In this document: positions 11,141 through 21,400 of the stretch, one piece after another
How positions within the stretch are numbered: the stretch's first letter is position 1
Layout: each line of letters opens with the position of its first letter
NCBI GenBank assembly: GCA_015179045.1
Contig: WHUZ01000006.1
Coordinates: forward strand, 434,001 to 498,000
DNA length: 64,000 nucleotides
Reading direction: 5' to 3'
Source: Kalaharituber pfeilii
Taxonomy: Eukaryota; Ascomycota; Pezizomycetes; Pezizales; Pezizaceae
Notes under the pieces: generated by a model
Databases searched by the model: none
Told to the model about the DNA's origin: nothing
The model's input: the letters and a program-made list of their open reading frames with translations, nothing else
Made by a program: the position numbers and the translations under genes

Positions 11141-11939
11141 CTGGTGGAATAGCTAGTTCAATTGCAAGAGGTTCTTGTCTGTCAGGAACTTTTTGAATAG
11201 CATTACGTAGTTGAATAATAAATGGATTAACTGCCTGTAAGGTTTGTGCAAGTATATTAATTACCCAGCTAGGTAAACCATGTTGTTCACCAATTGATGC
11301 ACGGGAAGAACTGTCATATAAAAACCAACGTAATGAATGGTTTCCTGTCTCTAAATCGAGAAGACGATGATATACTCGTCCAGTTATTGCTACATTCGCA
11401 GGTCCATGGTGGTGGATGAATTCTCCTGTTGATCCAATTGCAGTAAAAGCAAAAAGATTATTTGCTACTCGTGATAGTGCAGAAAAATTAATTAAATTAT
11501 TATGCAGTAAATCCTGAAATGTAGCAGGTAAAGGACGTAATGGAGGTAGATTATACTTCCCTTTGTCGCAACACCACCCATTTTTTTCTGTATTTAAAAG
11601 TTGTGTATTACAGAAAGTACAGATATGTGACCAAGATATAGATCTTATAGTAAAATATTCGATATCCAATGGTAATTTATCCCACCAAGGAAGTTGTTGT
11701 ATTTGCTGCTGTGGTGGTTGCTGCTGTCGTGGTTGCTGCCGTCGTGGTTGCTGCCGTCGTGGTTGCTGCCGTCGTGGTTGCTGCCGTCGTGGTTGCTGCT
11801 GTCGTGGTTGCTGCTGTCGTGGTTGCAGCTGTGGTACTTGTTGGGATTGTACTTGTTGTTGTTTTGTACCTGCTGCTGTTGTACCTGTTGTGGTTGTATG
11901 TGCTGTTGTCGTATTTGCTGTTGTGCTTGTTGTTGCCAT
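11124..11939 (-). CDS. Helitron Rep/helicase N-terminal part, out of frame with the rest
   Basis: The first ~95 residues are Thr-rich then Gln/Arg-rich tandem repeats (RRQQP units, from the triplet tract on the other strand). A Helitron N-terminal-like region follows: FTIRSISWSHICTFCNTQLL, then a second CC motif (GWCCDKGKYNLPPLRP), LLHNNLINFSALSR and IHHHGPANVAITGRVYHRLL. The frame stops at PPGASEC*. The helicase frame opens 16 nt upstream of that stop. A single extra T at GAATGTTGA would explain the break, giving ASE-VESRKIV. Either the element is inactivated here or the base is a consensus error. A short intron with acceptor CCACCAG just before GTGCATCAG is the alternative, but I found no convincing donor. 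Confidence 0.8.
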   Translation of the reverse strand: MATTSTTANTTTAHTTTTGTTAAGTKQQQVQSQQVPQLQPRQQQPRQQQPRRQQPRRQQPRRQQPRRQQPRQQQPPQQQIQQLPWWDKLPLDIEYFTIRSISWSHICTFCNTQLLNTEKNGWCCDKGKYNLPPLRPLPATFQDLLHNNLINFSALSRVANNLFAFTAIGSTGEFIHHHGPANVAITGRVYHRLLDLETGNHSLRWFLYDSSSRASIGEQHGLPSWVINILAQTLQAVNPFIIQLRNAIQKVPDRQEPLAIELAIPPGASEC

Positions 11940-12238
11940 ACTTGCTGTTGTACTTGCTGTAATGCTTGCTGTAGTTGTATCTGCTGTGGTTGCACCTGCT
12001 GTAGTTGTGCTTACTGTGGTTGTGCTTGCTGTGGCCGGATTTGTTGTAAATGTCGGACTTGTTGTCGAGCTTGCTGCCGTCGAGCTTGCTGTCGTCGAGT
12101 TTGCTGTCTTTGTAGCTGCTGTTGCTGTACATGCTCCTGTTGTATCTGCTGTTGTAATATTCGAGACTGCTGCCGGCGGATCTGCCGGCGGATCTGCTGT
12201 CGTTGGGTTCGAAGAATAGGCATTTGTAAGAGATTCAA
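11690..12238 (-). repeat. Triplet-repeat tract coding for Gln/Arg-rich leader
   Basis: A dense run of CAA/CAG/CGA-type triplets (minus strand), densest at 11710-11825 where CCGTCGTGGTTGCTG-type 15-mers repeat on the plus strand. Upstream pieces at 12238-12011 (MNLLQMPILRTQRQQIRRQ) and 11995-11700 look like the original N-terminus of the Rep/helicase. They are now broken by a TAA near 12011 and by a frame change near 11850. The opposite frames give spurious Cys- and Val-rich ORFs. Confidence 0.75.
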
Positions 12239-12439
12239 TATTAAAAAACTTGTACTTGAATGAATAACTATTAACTGTAGAATATATTATTAAGTGGTTT
12301 ATCGTACACTTTAAATAGATTATTAGGTACTCTATCTAGTGCCACACTTATTAGTTTATTAGCTAACTAAATAGTGTAGATTCTTATTATTAGCCATATT
12401 CTTATGAGCCGAGTAGCTCATATTTTCATTAACTTACTG

Positions 12440-13800
12440 AGCAGGAGCTAACTTACTAACCTATCGAGCAAGAGCTGATGTAAAGACCTACTCGAGCAAG
12501 CAGAAGTTGATCCAGTAACCTATCGAGTTGGAGTGGACCCAGTAACCTATCGAGCAGGGCGGGCAGGAGCTGGCCTACTAACCTATCGAGCAAGAGCTAA
12601 TTTAAAGACCTACTCGAGCAGAAGCTGATCTAGTAACCTATCGAGCTGGAATGAATCTACTAACCTATCAAGCAGAAGCTGGTTTAGAGGTCTATCGAGT
12701 AGAAGTTGGCTCATTGACTTACCGAGCAGGAGCTAACCCACGAACCTATCGAGCAAGAGCTGATCTAGAGATCTACTTAAGTAGAAGCTAATCCAACAAC
12801 TTATCAAGCTGGAACGAATCCACGAACCTATCGAGCAGGAGCTAGTTTAGAAGTCTATTGAGTAGAAGTTAGCTCACTGAGTTACCGAGCAGGAGTTAAC
12901 TCACTAGCCTATTGAGTAAGAGCTAATCTAAAGACCTACTCGAGTAGAAGCTGCAGTGATCCAGCAACCTATGGAGCTGGAATGAATTCAGTAACTTATC
13001 GAGCAGGAGCTGGTTTAGAGCTCTATTGAGTAGAAGTTAGCTCACTGACTTATCGAGCAGGAGCTGGCCTACTAACCTATTGAGCAAAAGCTGATCTAAA
13101 GACCTACTCGAGTAGAAGCTGATCCAGCAACCTATCGAGCTGGCATGGATCCAGCAACCTATCGAGCAGGAGCTGGTTTAGAGAGCTATCAAGTAAAAGT
13201 TAGCTCACTGACTTGCTGAGTAGGAGTTGGTCTACTAACCTATCAAGCAAGAGCTGATGTAAAGACATACTCGAGCAGAAGCTGATCCAGCAACCTATCG
13301 AGCTGGCATGGATCCAATAACCTATCGAGTAGGAGCTAGTTTAGAGGTCTATCAAGTAGGAGTTAGCTCATAAATCTATCGAGCAGGAGCTGGCCCACTA
13401 AACCTATCGAGCAAGAGCTGATCTACCTACTGAGCAGGAGCTGATTCAGTAACCTATCAAGAAGGAACTGGTTTAGAGATTTGTTGGGTAGGAGCTGACC
13501 TACTAAATTATTAGCTAGGAGCTGATCCAGTAGCTTATCAAGTTGAAGCAGATCCAATAATTTATTAAACATGAGTTAGTTTGGAGATCTATTGGTTGGG
13601 AGTTTAGTTACTGGCTTATCGAGCAGGAATTAATTGAGTAGAAGTTGATCTACTGACTGTCACGAGACTACTACTGTAGTCTGGCTACTACTGGCCTATG
13701 GAGCATAAGCTGATTTGTATAGGAGTTGACCTATTAACTTATCGAGCAAGAGCTAATTTAACAGCTTCTCAAGCAGAAGCTGATCTAGTGATCGATCAAA
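12440..13800. repeat. Minisatellite array 1 (27-bp units, ~163-bp higher-order repeat)
   Basis: Diverged tandem units of about 27 bp around 'cctatcgagcaggagctg'. A diagnostic unit containing 'gctggtttagag' recurs at about 12670, 12833, 13001, 13163 and 13327, so the higher-order period is 162-168 bp (six units). The array ends with a shorter variant near 13460 and increasingly diverged units. It has no coding potential. It lies between the Rep/helicase gene and the OB-fold-like gene. Confidence 0.9.
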
Positions 13801-13878
13801 TAGTAGGTAATTAAATAATTAATCGAGTAATTGGTTGTAATTTTGCTATAGCCTATAGTGCAGTATAGGATTAATATT

Positions 13879-13901
13879 AAAAAAAAAAAAAAAAAAAAAA
13901 A
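13879..13901. repeat. A-run, 23 nt
   Basis: A homopolymer just downstream of the stop codon of the minus-strand OB-fold-like gene (on that strand, a T-run). Confidence 0.85.
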
Positions 13902-13911
13902 CATACTGCTA

Positions 13912-14984
13912 TCAAGAATCTGCCTCAGGTGACGAAGTAACAGTATTAGTGTAAACTGATAATACATCCATCCCCTCTTCACAAATATTATCCTCCTCTC
14001 GAGAAATATCTAATATATCTTGTGGCACTGATATATTAGACATCGTACTTGTATTTTTCTGTCCAACTAAAGTAGAATTTGTCTGCTCCGATGAAACTAT
14101 AATTGATAACATTGGAGATGAAGAAGGTATATTAACTGAACTCACTTTTACCCTTTTGCTTTTTTGTTCAACTCCTGTATTTTTTCTCCACTTGTCCCAT
14201 TTTCGTTTTGGGCTTGAGGACTCAGAGTCTTGTAATCCTTCATCAGTAGTAGTATTGGAAAAATCACTTGCATTTCGGGCAGACAAAAAAACAATATCAG
14301 AAAGCAATAAAGCAATATTGTTACTCGGAGTATGAATTCCTATAATAATTCCAAAAATAGAAACAGGAGCTCGAGAGGTAGGTAAAGGAGTATTTTGAAA
14401 CCTGGTATCCTGTGGAATAAAACACATGACTGTATATAAAGCAGGGGATTCTCGAGTATCAAAAATCGAAGTATTTAACTCAAATGACCGAGGATTATAA
14501 TCTTTGATATCACTATGAACATCAAAGGTTTTCCCAACGACTCCAATGATATTAAGAGTCGAAGATTGAGCTTGAGGACATTTGGCTATATAATCTTCGT
14601 CATTCGGATTACCATACCTATTTTTTTTTTTCTCTAGTTAGCAGATAATGGTAGTAATAAAATTCAATAAATAGAAATTACATACTGGGATATATGAAGT
14701 GCTCGTAATTGGAAACTTAGTGAATTATCGATTTTTTTCACTATGAATATCCCATCGGCGAAGATGTATGAATTCTGTATTGGAATTCCAGTATTTTTTG
14801 GAAAATACTTGTAAATATCCAATGGTAAAGATTTCTTCGAATCCACCGATATTATATTATAGCTCGAATCGATCCAAATTTCCCCTTCTAACCGCCGGAT
14901 ATATATAGATTTTTGTATAGAATCCGTATGAATTGAGTATATTGGGGTAGAAGTATGCAAAATGGCACTATATAGCTGAGGCAT
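13912..14984 (-). CDS. Spliced Helitron-linked protein with OB-fold-like segment
   Basis: Not recognised by name. Exon 1 is 14984-14686 and exon 2 is 14617-13912. The 68-nt intron (14618-14685; GTATGT donor, CTAAC branch-like site, T-rich tract, ATAG acceptor) joins in phase 2 to give 334 uninterrupted residues. Residues ~110-210 read as alternating beta strands (STLNIIGVVGKTFDVH, RSFELNTSIFDTRES, PALYTVMCFIPQDTRF, APVSIFGIIIGIHTPSNN, IALLLSDIVFL). This pattern resembles an OB-fold single-strand-DNA-binding domain of the RPA type. The tail is Ser/Thr-rich with a basic nuclear-signal-like stretch (PKRKWDKWRKNTGVEQKSKR) and an acidic end. Plant and animal Helitrons sometimes carry RPA-like genes, so an ssDNA-binding accessory role is plausible but inferred. 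It is on the same strand as the Rep/helicase and sits between two minisatellite arrays. Confidence 0.7.
14618..14685 (-). other. Intron of the OB-fold-like gene
   Basis: 68 nt with GTATGT donor, ATAG acceptor and a branch-like CTAACT before a long T-rich (A-rich on plus) tract. Removing it joins ALHIS to QYGNPNDEDYIAKC without a stop. Confidence 0.75.
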
Positions 14985-15129
14985 CTTGTATAGTTGATGG
15001 ATAAAATGGAAACGTGTAAGCAGTATATATGTAGTATAAGCAGTGGAGGAAATCGTAGTAGACAGCAGATGTACTGGTAAAGTCGCAAAAAAAGTTGATT
15101 AGAATAGAATAGAATAGCTAGTTTAAATA

Positions 15130-16530
15130 ATATGGGAACTTACCAAGTAGAAGCTAATTTTGATCAGTTTACTCGACAGGTATTAGTTTTGTAATCTGCT
15201 AAATAGAAAACAATCTAATAACTTACCGAGCAAGAAGTGATCTAGAGATCTACTCAAGCAGAAGCTGATGCAGTAACCTATTGACTTGAAATGAATTTAT
15301 GAACCTATCGAGCTGGTGTGGATCCAGTAACCTATCGAGCAGGAGCTGGTTTAGAGGGCTATCGAGTAGAGGTTAGCTCACTGATGTACCGAACAGGAGC
15401 TGGTCTACTAACCTATTGAGCAAGAGCTCATCTAAAGACCTACTCGAGCAGAAGCTGATCTAGCAACCTATTGAGCTGGAGTGGATCCAGTAACCTATCG
15501 AGCAGGAGCAGGTTTAGAGGTCTATCGAGTAAAAGTTAGCTCACTGACTTACCAAGCAGGAGCTAGTCTATTAACCTATCGAGCAAGAGCTGATGTAAAG
15601 ACATACTTGGGCAGAAGCTGATCCAACAACCTATCGAGCTGGAGTGGATCCAGTAACCTATCGAACAGGAGCTGGTTTAGAGGTCTATCAAGTAGGAGTT
15701 GGCTCATAAATCTATCGAGCAGGAGCTGGCCCACTAACCTATCGAGCAAGAGCTGATCTACCTAATGAGCAGGAGCTGATTTAGTAACCTATTAAGGAGG
15801 AACTAGTTTAGATATTAATTAAGTAATAGTTGGCCTACTAACCTATTGACTATGAACTAATCCAGCAGCTCATCGAGTAGAAGCTAATCGAGTGCTCTAT
15901 CAAATATAAACCGATTTAGAGGACTATCGAGTAGCAGCTAGCCCACTAGCCTATGGATCAAGAGCAGATCTAGTAATTCGTCGACCTACTAAACATGAGC
16001 TGGTTTAGAGATCTATTGAGTAGGAGCTGATTCAGTGACTCATTGAGCGGGAGCTGATCCAGTGACTTATCGAACAGGAACTAATCGAGTGACTCATTGA
16101 GCAGAAGCCTGATCCAGTGACTTATCGAGCAGGAACTAATACAGTGACTCATCGAGCAGGAGCTGATCCAGTGACCTATGAAGTAGGAGCTGTTTTAGAA
16201 GTCTACTGAGTAGGAGCTGGCTCACTGACTTATCGAGTAGAAGTTAATCTAGCAGCTTATCGAGTAGGAGTTGATCCAGTAACTTGTCAAGTAAAAGCTG
16301 ATCAGGGAATCTATCAAGTAGAAGCTAATTTAGTAACCTATCCAAAAGAGTAAAAGCCACCGTAGATTCAGTGGCTCATAGAGCAAGAATTGATCCAATA
16401 CCATATTGAGCAGAAGCAAATTTAGAGATTTATCGAGCAGGTATATCCAATAATCTATCAAATAGAAGCTGATTTAGAGACTTGTTGAGTAGGAGCTAAT
16501 TCAAAAATTTCTCGAAAAGGAGTTAGAATT
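15130..16530. repeat. Minisatellite array 2, same family as array 1
   Basis: The same 27-bp units in the same orientation as 12440-13800. The diagnostic 'ggtttagag' unit recurs at 15336, 15499 and 15663, again a 163-164-bp higher-order period. It ends with the same shortened variant (near 15793) before less regular units to 16530. The shared order suggests that the two arrays derive from duplication of one block. Confidence 0.9.
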
Positions 16531-17208
16531 AAAAATAAGAACCTGGGTTGTATAGAAGGTGAAAATATTATAGGAGACGACAATATTTGTATGATATAAT
16601 ATTGAACGAAAAATAAGAAACCAACTTCAATTTGAAGTAACCAAAAAAAATACTTACGTAACCAGGAAAATCAAGATTTTCACTAGTGTCACTGATAGCA
16701 CTACAAAATCAAGAATTATAATAAAAATGTAGTAATTACCAACAGACAATCCTGAATATCCTGAATATTAGACAGGCTTCACCGAATTATCAAATCGGAT
16801 GAACTCCAGGCTTCACTTTCTATTTATCCAGTCGGAAAACTTCCAGTTTCACGCCAAGAAGAGGAAAAATTTTATACTTATTAGATAGATTAGATATCGG
16901 GAAAGTACAACATAGTAAGACACACAGAGGTGGATGCCGAGCCCCCTACTTGGCTAACCTTTCTATTGTACTCGCTACCAGCATAACGACTTGTTGGCCC
17001 AAGTTTTTCGAAATTCGGGTAGGAAAGCCAACCTCTGACCTCCAATCGAAATATCCCCCATCCCCCCCCATCCCCCCCCGCACACACGACCAAAAACTAG
17101 CGGAACCTAAAATAGCAAAAGCTTTTTCAGCGTTTTGAATTCTCACGAGACTACCGAAAACAGTAGTTGTTTCCTTTCAAGTAACAGCAACGCGCGTTTC
17201 ATTTTACG
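16531..17208. other. AT-rich flank, then upstream region of Mpv17-like gene
   Basis: No gene seen. 16531-16760 is AT-rich without repeats; from about 16890 the base composition returns to that of the host genes. Short ORFs at 16890-17146 overlap each other on both strands and show no domain. Confidence 0.4.
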
Positions 17209-17849
17209 ATGTCTTTCGTCACTGCGACAATCCAAGCTACCATCCTCTCCATCATCTCCAACATCCTCGCACAAACAATTCGGAGCTACCGCTCCGGGGT
17301 AATCCCCACCTCCTGATTCCCGCTCCTCCAGTTTCAAGGTCTCAATCTGACGAACTACCCCCCTCCTCCACCAAACAGGCCCCCTTCAACATCGACCCCA
17401 CCTCCCTCTTCAACTTCGCCCTCTTCGCTTTCCTCTCCACCCCACCAAACTACCTCTGGCAAGAACTCCTCGAGCACTGGTTCCCGACCTACGCCTCCAC
17501 GCTCCCCCCCAAGAAATCCGAGAAACCTCCTTCAGCGCCATCAAAAAAACTCTCCAAACGCAACATCATCCAAAAGATCCTCGTCGACCAAGCAATCTGT
17601 GGGCCTCTCAACACGCTTGCCTTCCTAGCCTTCATGAAGGGGGTCGCCGTCAGCGCAGATCGGGCTCCTGCGGCGGACATCCTGCGTGCCGTGATTGCGG
17701 ATTTCCCTGCGCTACAGATCGCATCGTTCAAGTTGTGGCCGTTGGTCGCAGTTGTGTCGTTTACCTTGGTCCCGGTGGAGAGGAGGGTCCTGTTTGGGAG
17801 CTTGGTGGCACTGGGGTGGAATGTTTATTTGGGGCTAGCGATGGGATAA
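17209..17849 (+). CDS. Mpv17/PMP22-family membrane protein (two exons)
   Basis: A small integral membrane protein of the Mpv17/PXMP2 family, whose members sit in peroxisomal or inner mitochondrial membranes. Exon 1 is 17209-17298 and exon 2 is 17379-17849. The 80-nt intron (GTAATC...AACAG) is in phase 0 and the joined product has 186 residues. Family signatures are visible: the N-terminal TM segment (TIQATILSIISNILAQTI), FLSTPPNYLWQELLEHWFP, KILVDQAICGPLNTLAFL, then FKLWPLVAVVSFTLVPVERR and LFGSLVALGWNVYLGL at the C-terminus. The usual ...W.NYW stretch is replaced by LQIASFKLWP, a moderate divergence. The start ATG fits the family, which begins just before the first TM helix. It converges on the VIT/VWA gene, with stops about 580 bp apart. 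Confidence 0.85.
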
Positions 17850-18428
17850 GGGAGGACAGGAGGGTACGATGAAGTATAGTGAAATTGAACATAGGCAGAC
17901 TTACTGTGCAGGCTTTGTGTTTTTCTGGACGTTTCCTTACGGTAGTTGAATTCAGGAGTGGGCTTGGGGGATTATTAGCTTGGTATTTTCCATCAAAAAA
18001 TATTTTTAAAAGCAAAAGAAAAAAACCTTGCCCTCATTGGGTTTTAAACATTATTAGAGGCATGTATTGTGAGGCAGCTGGAACAGGTGTGTACGTAAAA
18101 AGGGAGTGATACGAGGTGTCAGTATCAACAAGAAAAGATACCAGAGGCATAATGTTTACAAATAGAGATCAAGTTATTTGTCGAAGTACCCAAACGTGCA
18201 ATATCGATTCATGACTATAGTTGCGTTTGAAGGGACGTTATCAGAAAAAAACATGTGAATTGCATCACAGGGGCAAGATATCATTCACAAATTCCATTCC
18301 AAATCTCTAGCAAGTAATGATTCAGATCCCGCAGCTATAAACCTATCAATTCAAACTAAAATTTCGATACACCCCCTGCATCAAGGGAATAAAAAGAAAA
18401 GTGATTTAAAAAAAAGAGGTCCATAAGC
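17850..18428. other. Intergenic between two convergent genes
   Basis: A shared 3' flank of the Mpv17-like and VIT/VWA genes. No ORF with recognisable features; A-rich runs at 17993-18028 and 18406-18414. Confidence 0.5.
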
Positions 18429-21400
18429 TTATGCAATCCCGAGAATATCCTTCGCTTTCACCAATAAGTCATGAACACTCACAGCCACACCCACATTCCC
18501 CAAAATCGAATTTACCCAATCCAATCCCTTATCCACAACCAGCTCCCACGTATCTTGTTCGCTCTTCAGCCTCTCCTGCATCCACACAATAACCAACAGC
18601 GTTGCCAATACCCTCGCTCGGTCATCAGCATCAATCCCATCAGGAAGTTCAAGCTCATTGTTTGCAACATCACTCAAAGATGCCAAATTGAGCTTGCTCG
18701 ACTGCGCAATCACATCTCGTGAACGGAATCTCCCAAGAAGTTCACTCGTGAGGTTCCAGAAGCCCACAAAATTTTGGAGATCAATCAACGCTGCAGTAGC
18801 ATCTGAGTTCTGTACTGGAGCGGGAGCAGGTAGAAATGGAGAACGCCGGAGGCTGTGCTTTACCCGCTTGTGAGGTTTGCTGTCATCATCGAACAATGCA
18901 AACCCCATATTCTCAAACCCGTCTACCGGTTCATCGTTCTCCGCTACCCTACTTGATACCCTCAGCGCTCGAGGTGCAGATTGCGACGCCCTTCGTCTGC
19001 TTATCTCCTGTAAATTGGAACTGTCCATTGCAGCGGATGAAGCTCCCATAGGTAAAGATTTAGATGCCGCGCAAAATGACTGTTCAACGCCCCGCATGGC
19101 AGAAGAGGCAGCAGGCGCAATAGGAGAATACCGGGCCACCCCCACGGTAGATCGACGGTCGGTATGCTGAGACACGCTATTTCCAGCCCGTAGGAATGAA
19201 ACATTGTGCGGAGTGAAGCTTTGTTGTTGTTGAGCTTGTTGCTGTTGCTGCAGTGGTTGAGCTTGTCGTTGAAATTGTTGAAGGCTTTGTCGAAATAGTT
19301 GTTGGACTTGAGCGGGAACCTGTGCAGCCGTTTCTTGTTCTTGAGCCACCCGACCCCCCCTTAATTCCTCCAATGCAACAAAGGCAGTCCATTTCCCTAC
19401 AACACCCCATTGGACGCCGACCCTCTCACCTTCCTTCCTCACAAGCTCAGTGAATTGGTCCTCGTTCCAATCATCACTATCGGGACTGTAAAGTTTGATG
19501 TAGTCTTTCCTGGCACCCTCTCCTTTTGGATATGTACATTCGAGCTTTTCTCCAGTGCCGCGAGCAAAATGTATCCAAGATTCTCCTTCTGTGAGATCAT
19601 CAAGGTACTTCTTTGTTGCAAGCTGATGGAGAGTCTTGCTACTCTGTGCTGAGAGCTTCGTCACAGGGATAACAAGTTCCAGAGGAGTGCCACCAGAGGT
19701 CACCGCTTTCAGGATGATCTTCTCCGGTAACGGAAGTGAGCCTGATGGTGAATGAGGAGAGATAAGAAGGTACACAGTAGTTCTGTTGAAGGCAAACAGT
19801 GGAGGGATAATATGAGGAGAGCGAATGAGTGTGGGAGGTACAAGGGTGGGTGTTGAGGCCACTTTTGCTTCATGAACGCTGTCAGGATCTGCAGAGGGGT
19901 CAAATAGAGAAATTGGAGTTGCTGCTGGGGTTGGAGTCTTCTCAGTGGTTGCTGTTGGCTGGTCAATCATCTCATAATCGTCTTCATCCAACCCCTCATT
20001 CACGCTTCTTTTCCAACGGTCAATTCCGTCGAAGGTCAACTCAAAACCTCCAACCCTCTCACCTAGCGCAGCTTTCAACATCCGTACCACCTTTCCTTCA
20101 AACCGCTCATTGTCCCCAACGGTCATTGCATATCCACCACCTGCCTTCGCAAGGCCCTCTACAAATGCATGACTGACATCCCTTCCAATTCCCAATGCGA
20201 ACACCCTAATTCCTGCTCGCTCATCTGCTCTCTTTCCATGCACTCTCCATTCTTGAGTGTGCTCCCGGACAAGAGTGAACAATTTTTCTGTATCCCATAC
20301 TTCTCCATCCGTCAAAAGTAGGAGTTCTGTTTCCCACTCAACTTTGTCCTCCTCTCCTGGCACTCCTTCTTTGATTCTCTTAGTCCTGTCTTGATTCCTC
20401 TTCAGGACACGGCTGCAGGCCTCCTTCAATGGTGCATATATCTCAGTACCACCGAAATTTGCTGACATGGAATCGACATGTGCCATTGCTTCATTCAAGG
20501 TAGATTGAGAATATAACCTACTTCCATGATTTGGTCCAGACGTTTCATCAAATAGGAATTTATACCTGCTTCCAAAGGAGCAGATATCAAACCTTATCCC
20601 GTCATTCGGTGGAAGTGATTTGAGAAAGACTCGTAGAGCTGCTTTGAGAGGTTCTATTTTGTCGTACATAGAACCTGATCTGTCAACCAAGAATATAATC
20701 TCTTTCCTCTTCTTCTTTGGGCCAGGAGAAGGTGGTATGACGAATTTTGGTACAAAGGTGAGCATCAATGCTGCGGAATCAATAGCCCGATTCCCTGTAG
20801 TATGCGTTTCCAGGATAGCTCTTGGAGATGCCGAATCTTTGCATAGTATCTGCACGACAAAATCTCGATCAAGATAGGATGTTGTCTGCGTGAGTTTGGC
20901 ACATGCAAGCTTATTATCGAATTCTGAATTTTGGTTTGAGGTACCAAGAGAGCCAATTGTGACTGCAATAGGATGACTGGGACTCTGCACACCAACAACT
21001 GGGCCGGGCATATCAATCTCCACATTCATCTCTAGCCCATTTGCAACTTTCATTCCCGAGGTTGCACGAACATCTGCAGGAGTATTTCCGTATCTTGGTG
21101 CAATTGCTACTGGGATTGTGAAGCGGATGCCATCTATTTCACTGTCATGTTTTAGCTCTGTAACGTACCCTACGTCCACCTCAACCAAAGTTCCTGTGGC
21201 TTTGGGTATGTTCCCAAGTTTCATGGTAAAGATGTCACCCTCCACCTGCTCCAGATAACCTGCGGTCTCTCCTTTTGCAACCGCTTCCTTGTAATCCTTC
21301 TTGGCTTGCGGAATTGTCTTAACAATCCCTCTCACTGTCTTGACCACCTCATCATTGAGCTTGACTCGTGCTACGAAACTGATAACAGAGCTTGAGGGGT

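Larger units (their letters stand above)
6463..16530 (-). mobile_element. Helitron-like region (boundaries unproven)
   Basis: An AT-rich block of about 10 kb with a Rep/PIF1-helicase gene (minus, 7508-12238), an opposed accessory ORF (7051-7586), a spliced OB-fold-like gene (minus, 13912-14984) and large minisatellite arrays. The Rep/helicase architecture defines Helitron rolling-circle transposons. The left edge is placed at a GC-rich hairpin (GCGGCC-TCC-GGCCGC near 6464-6478); read on the minus strand it is followed 8 nt later by CTTG, one mismatch from the CTRR consensus. The right edge is set where the minisatellite stops. No 5'-TC terminus was identified, so the true element may be smaller or larger. 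Confidence 0.5.

Noticed and set aside
11563..12263. Cys-rich, Val-rich and Leu/Trp-rich ORFs on the plus strand
   Set aside because: They are the other frames of the Gln/Arg triplet tract that belongs to the minus-strand Rep/helicase leader.
12440..16530. CRISPR-like array
   Set aside because: The 27-bp units are contiguous and diverged, with no unique spacers, and the host is a eukaryote.
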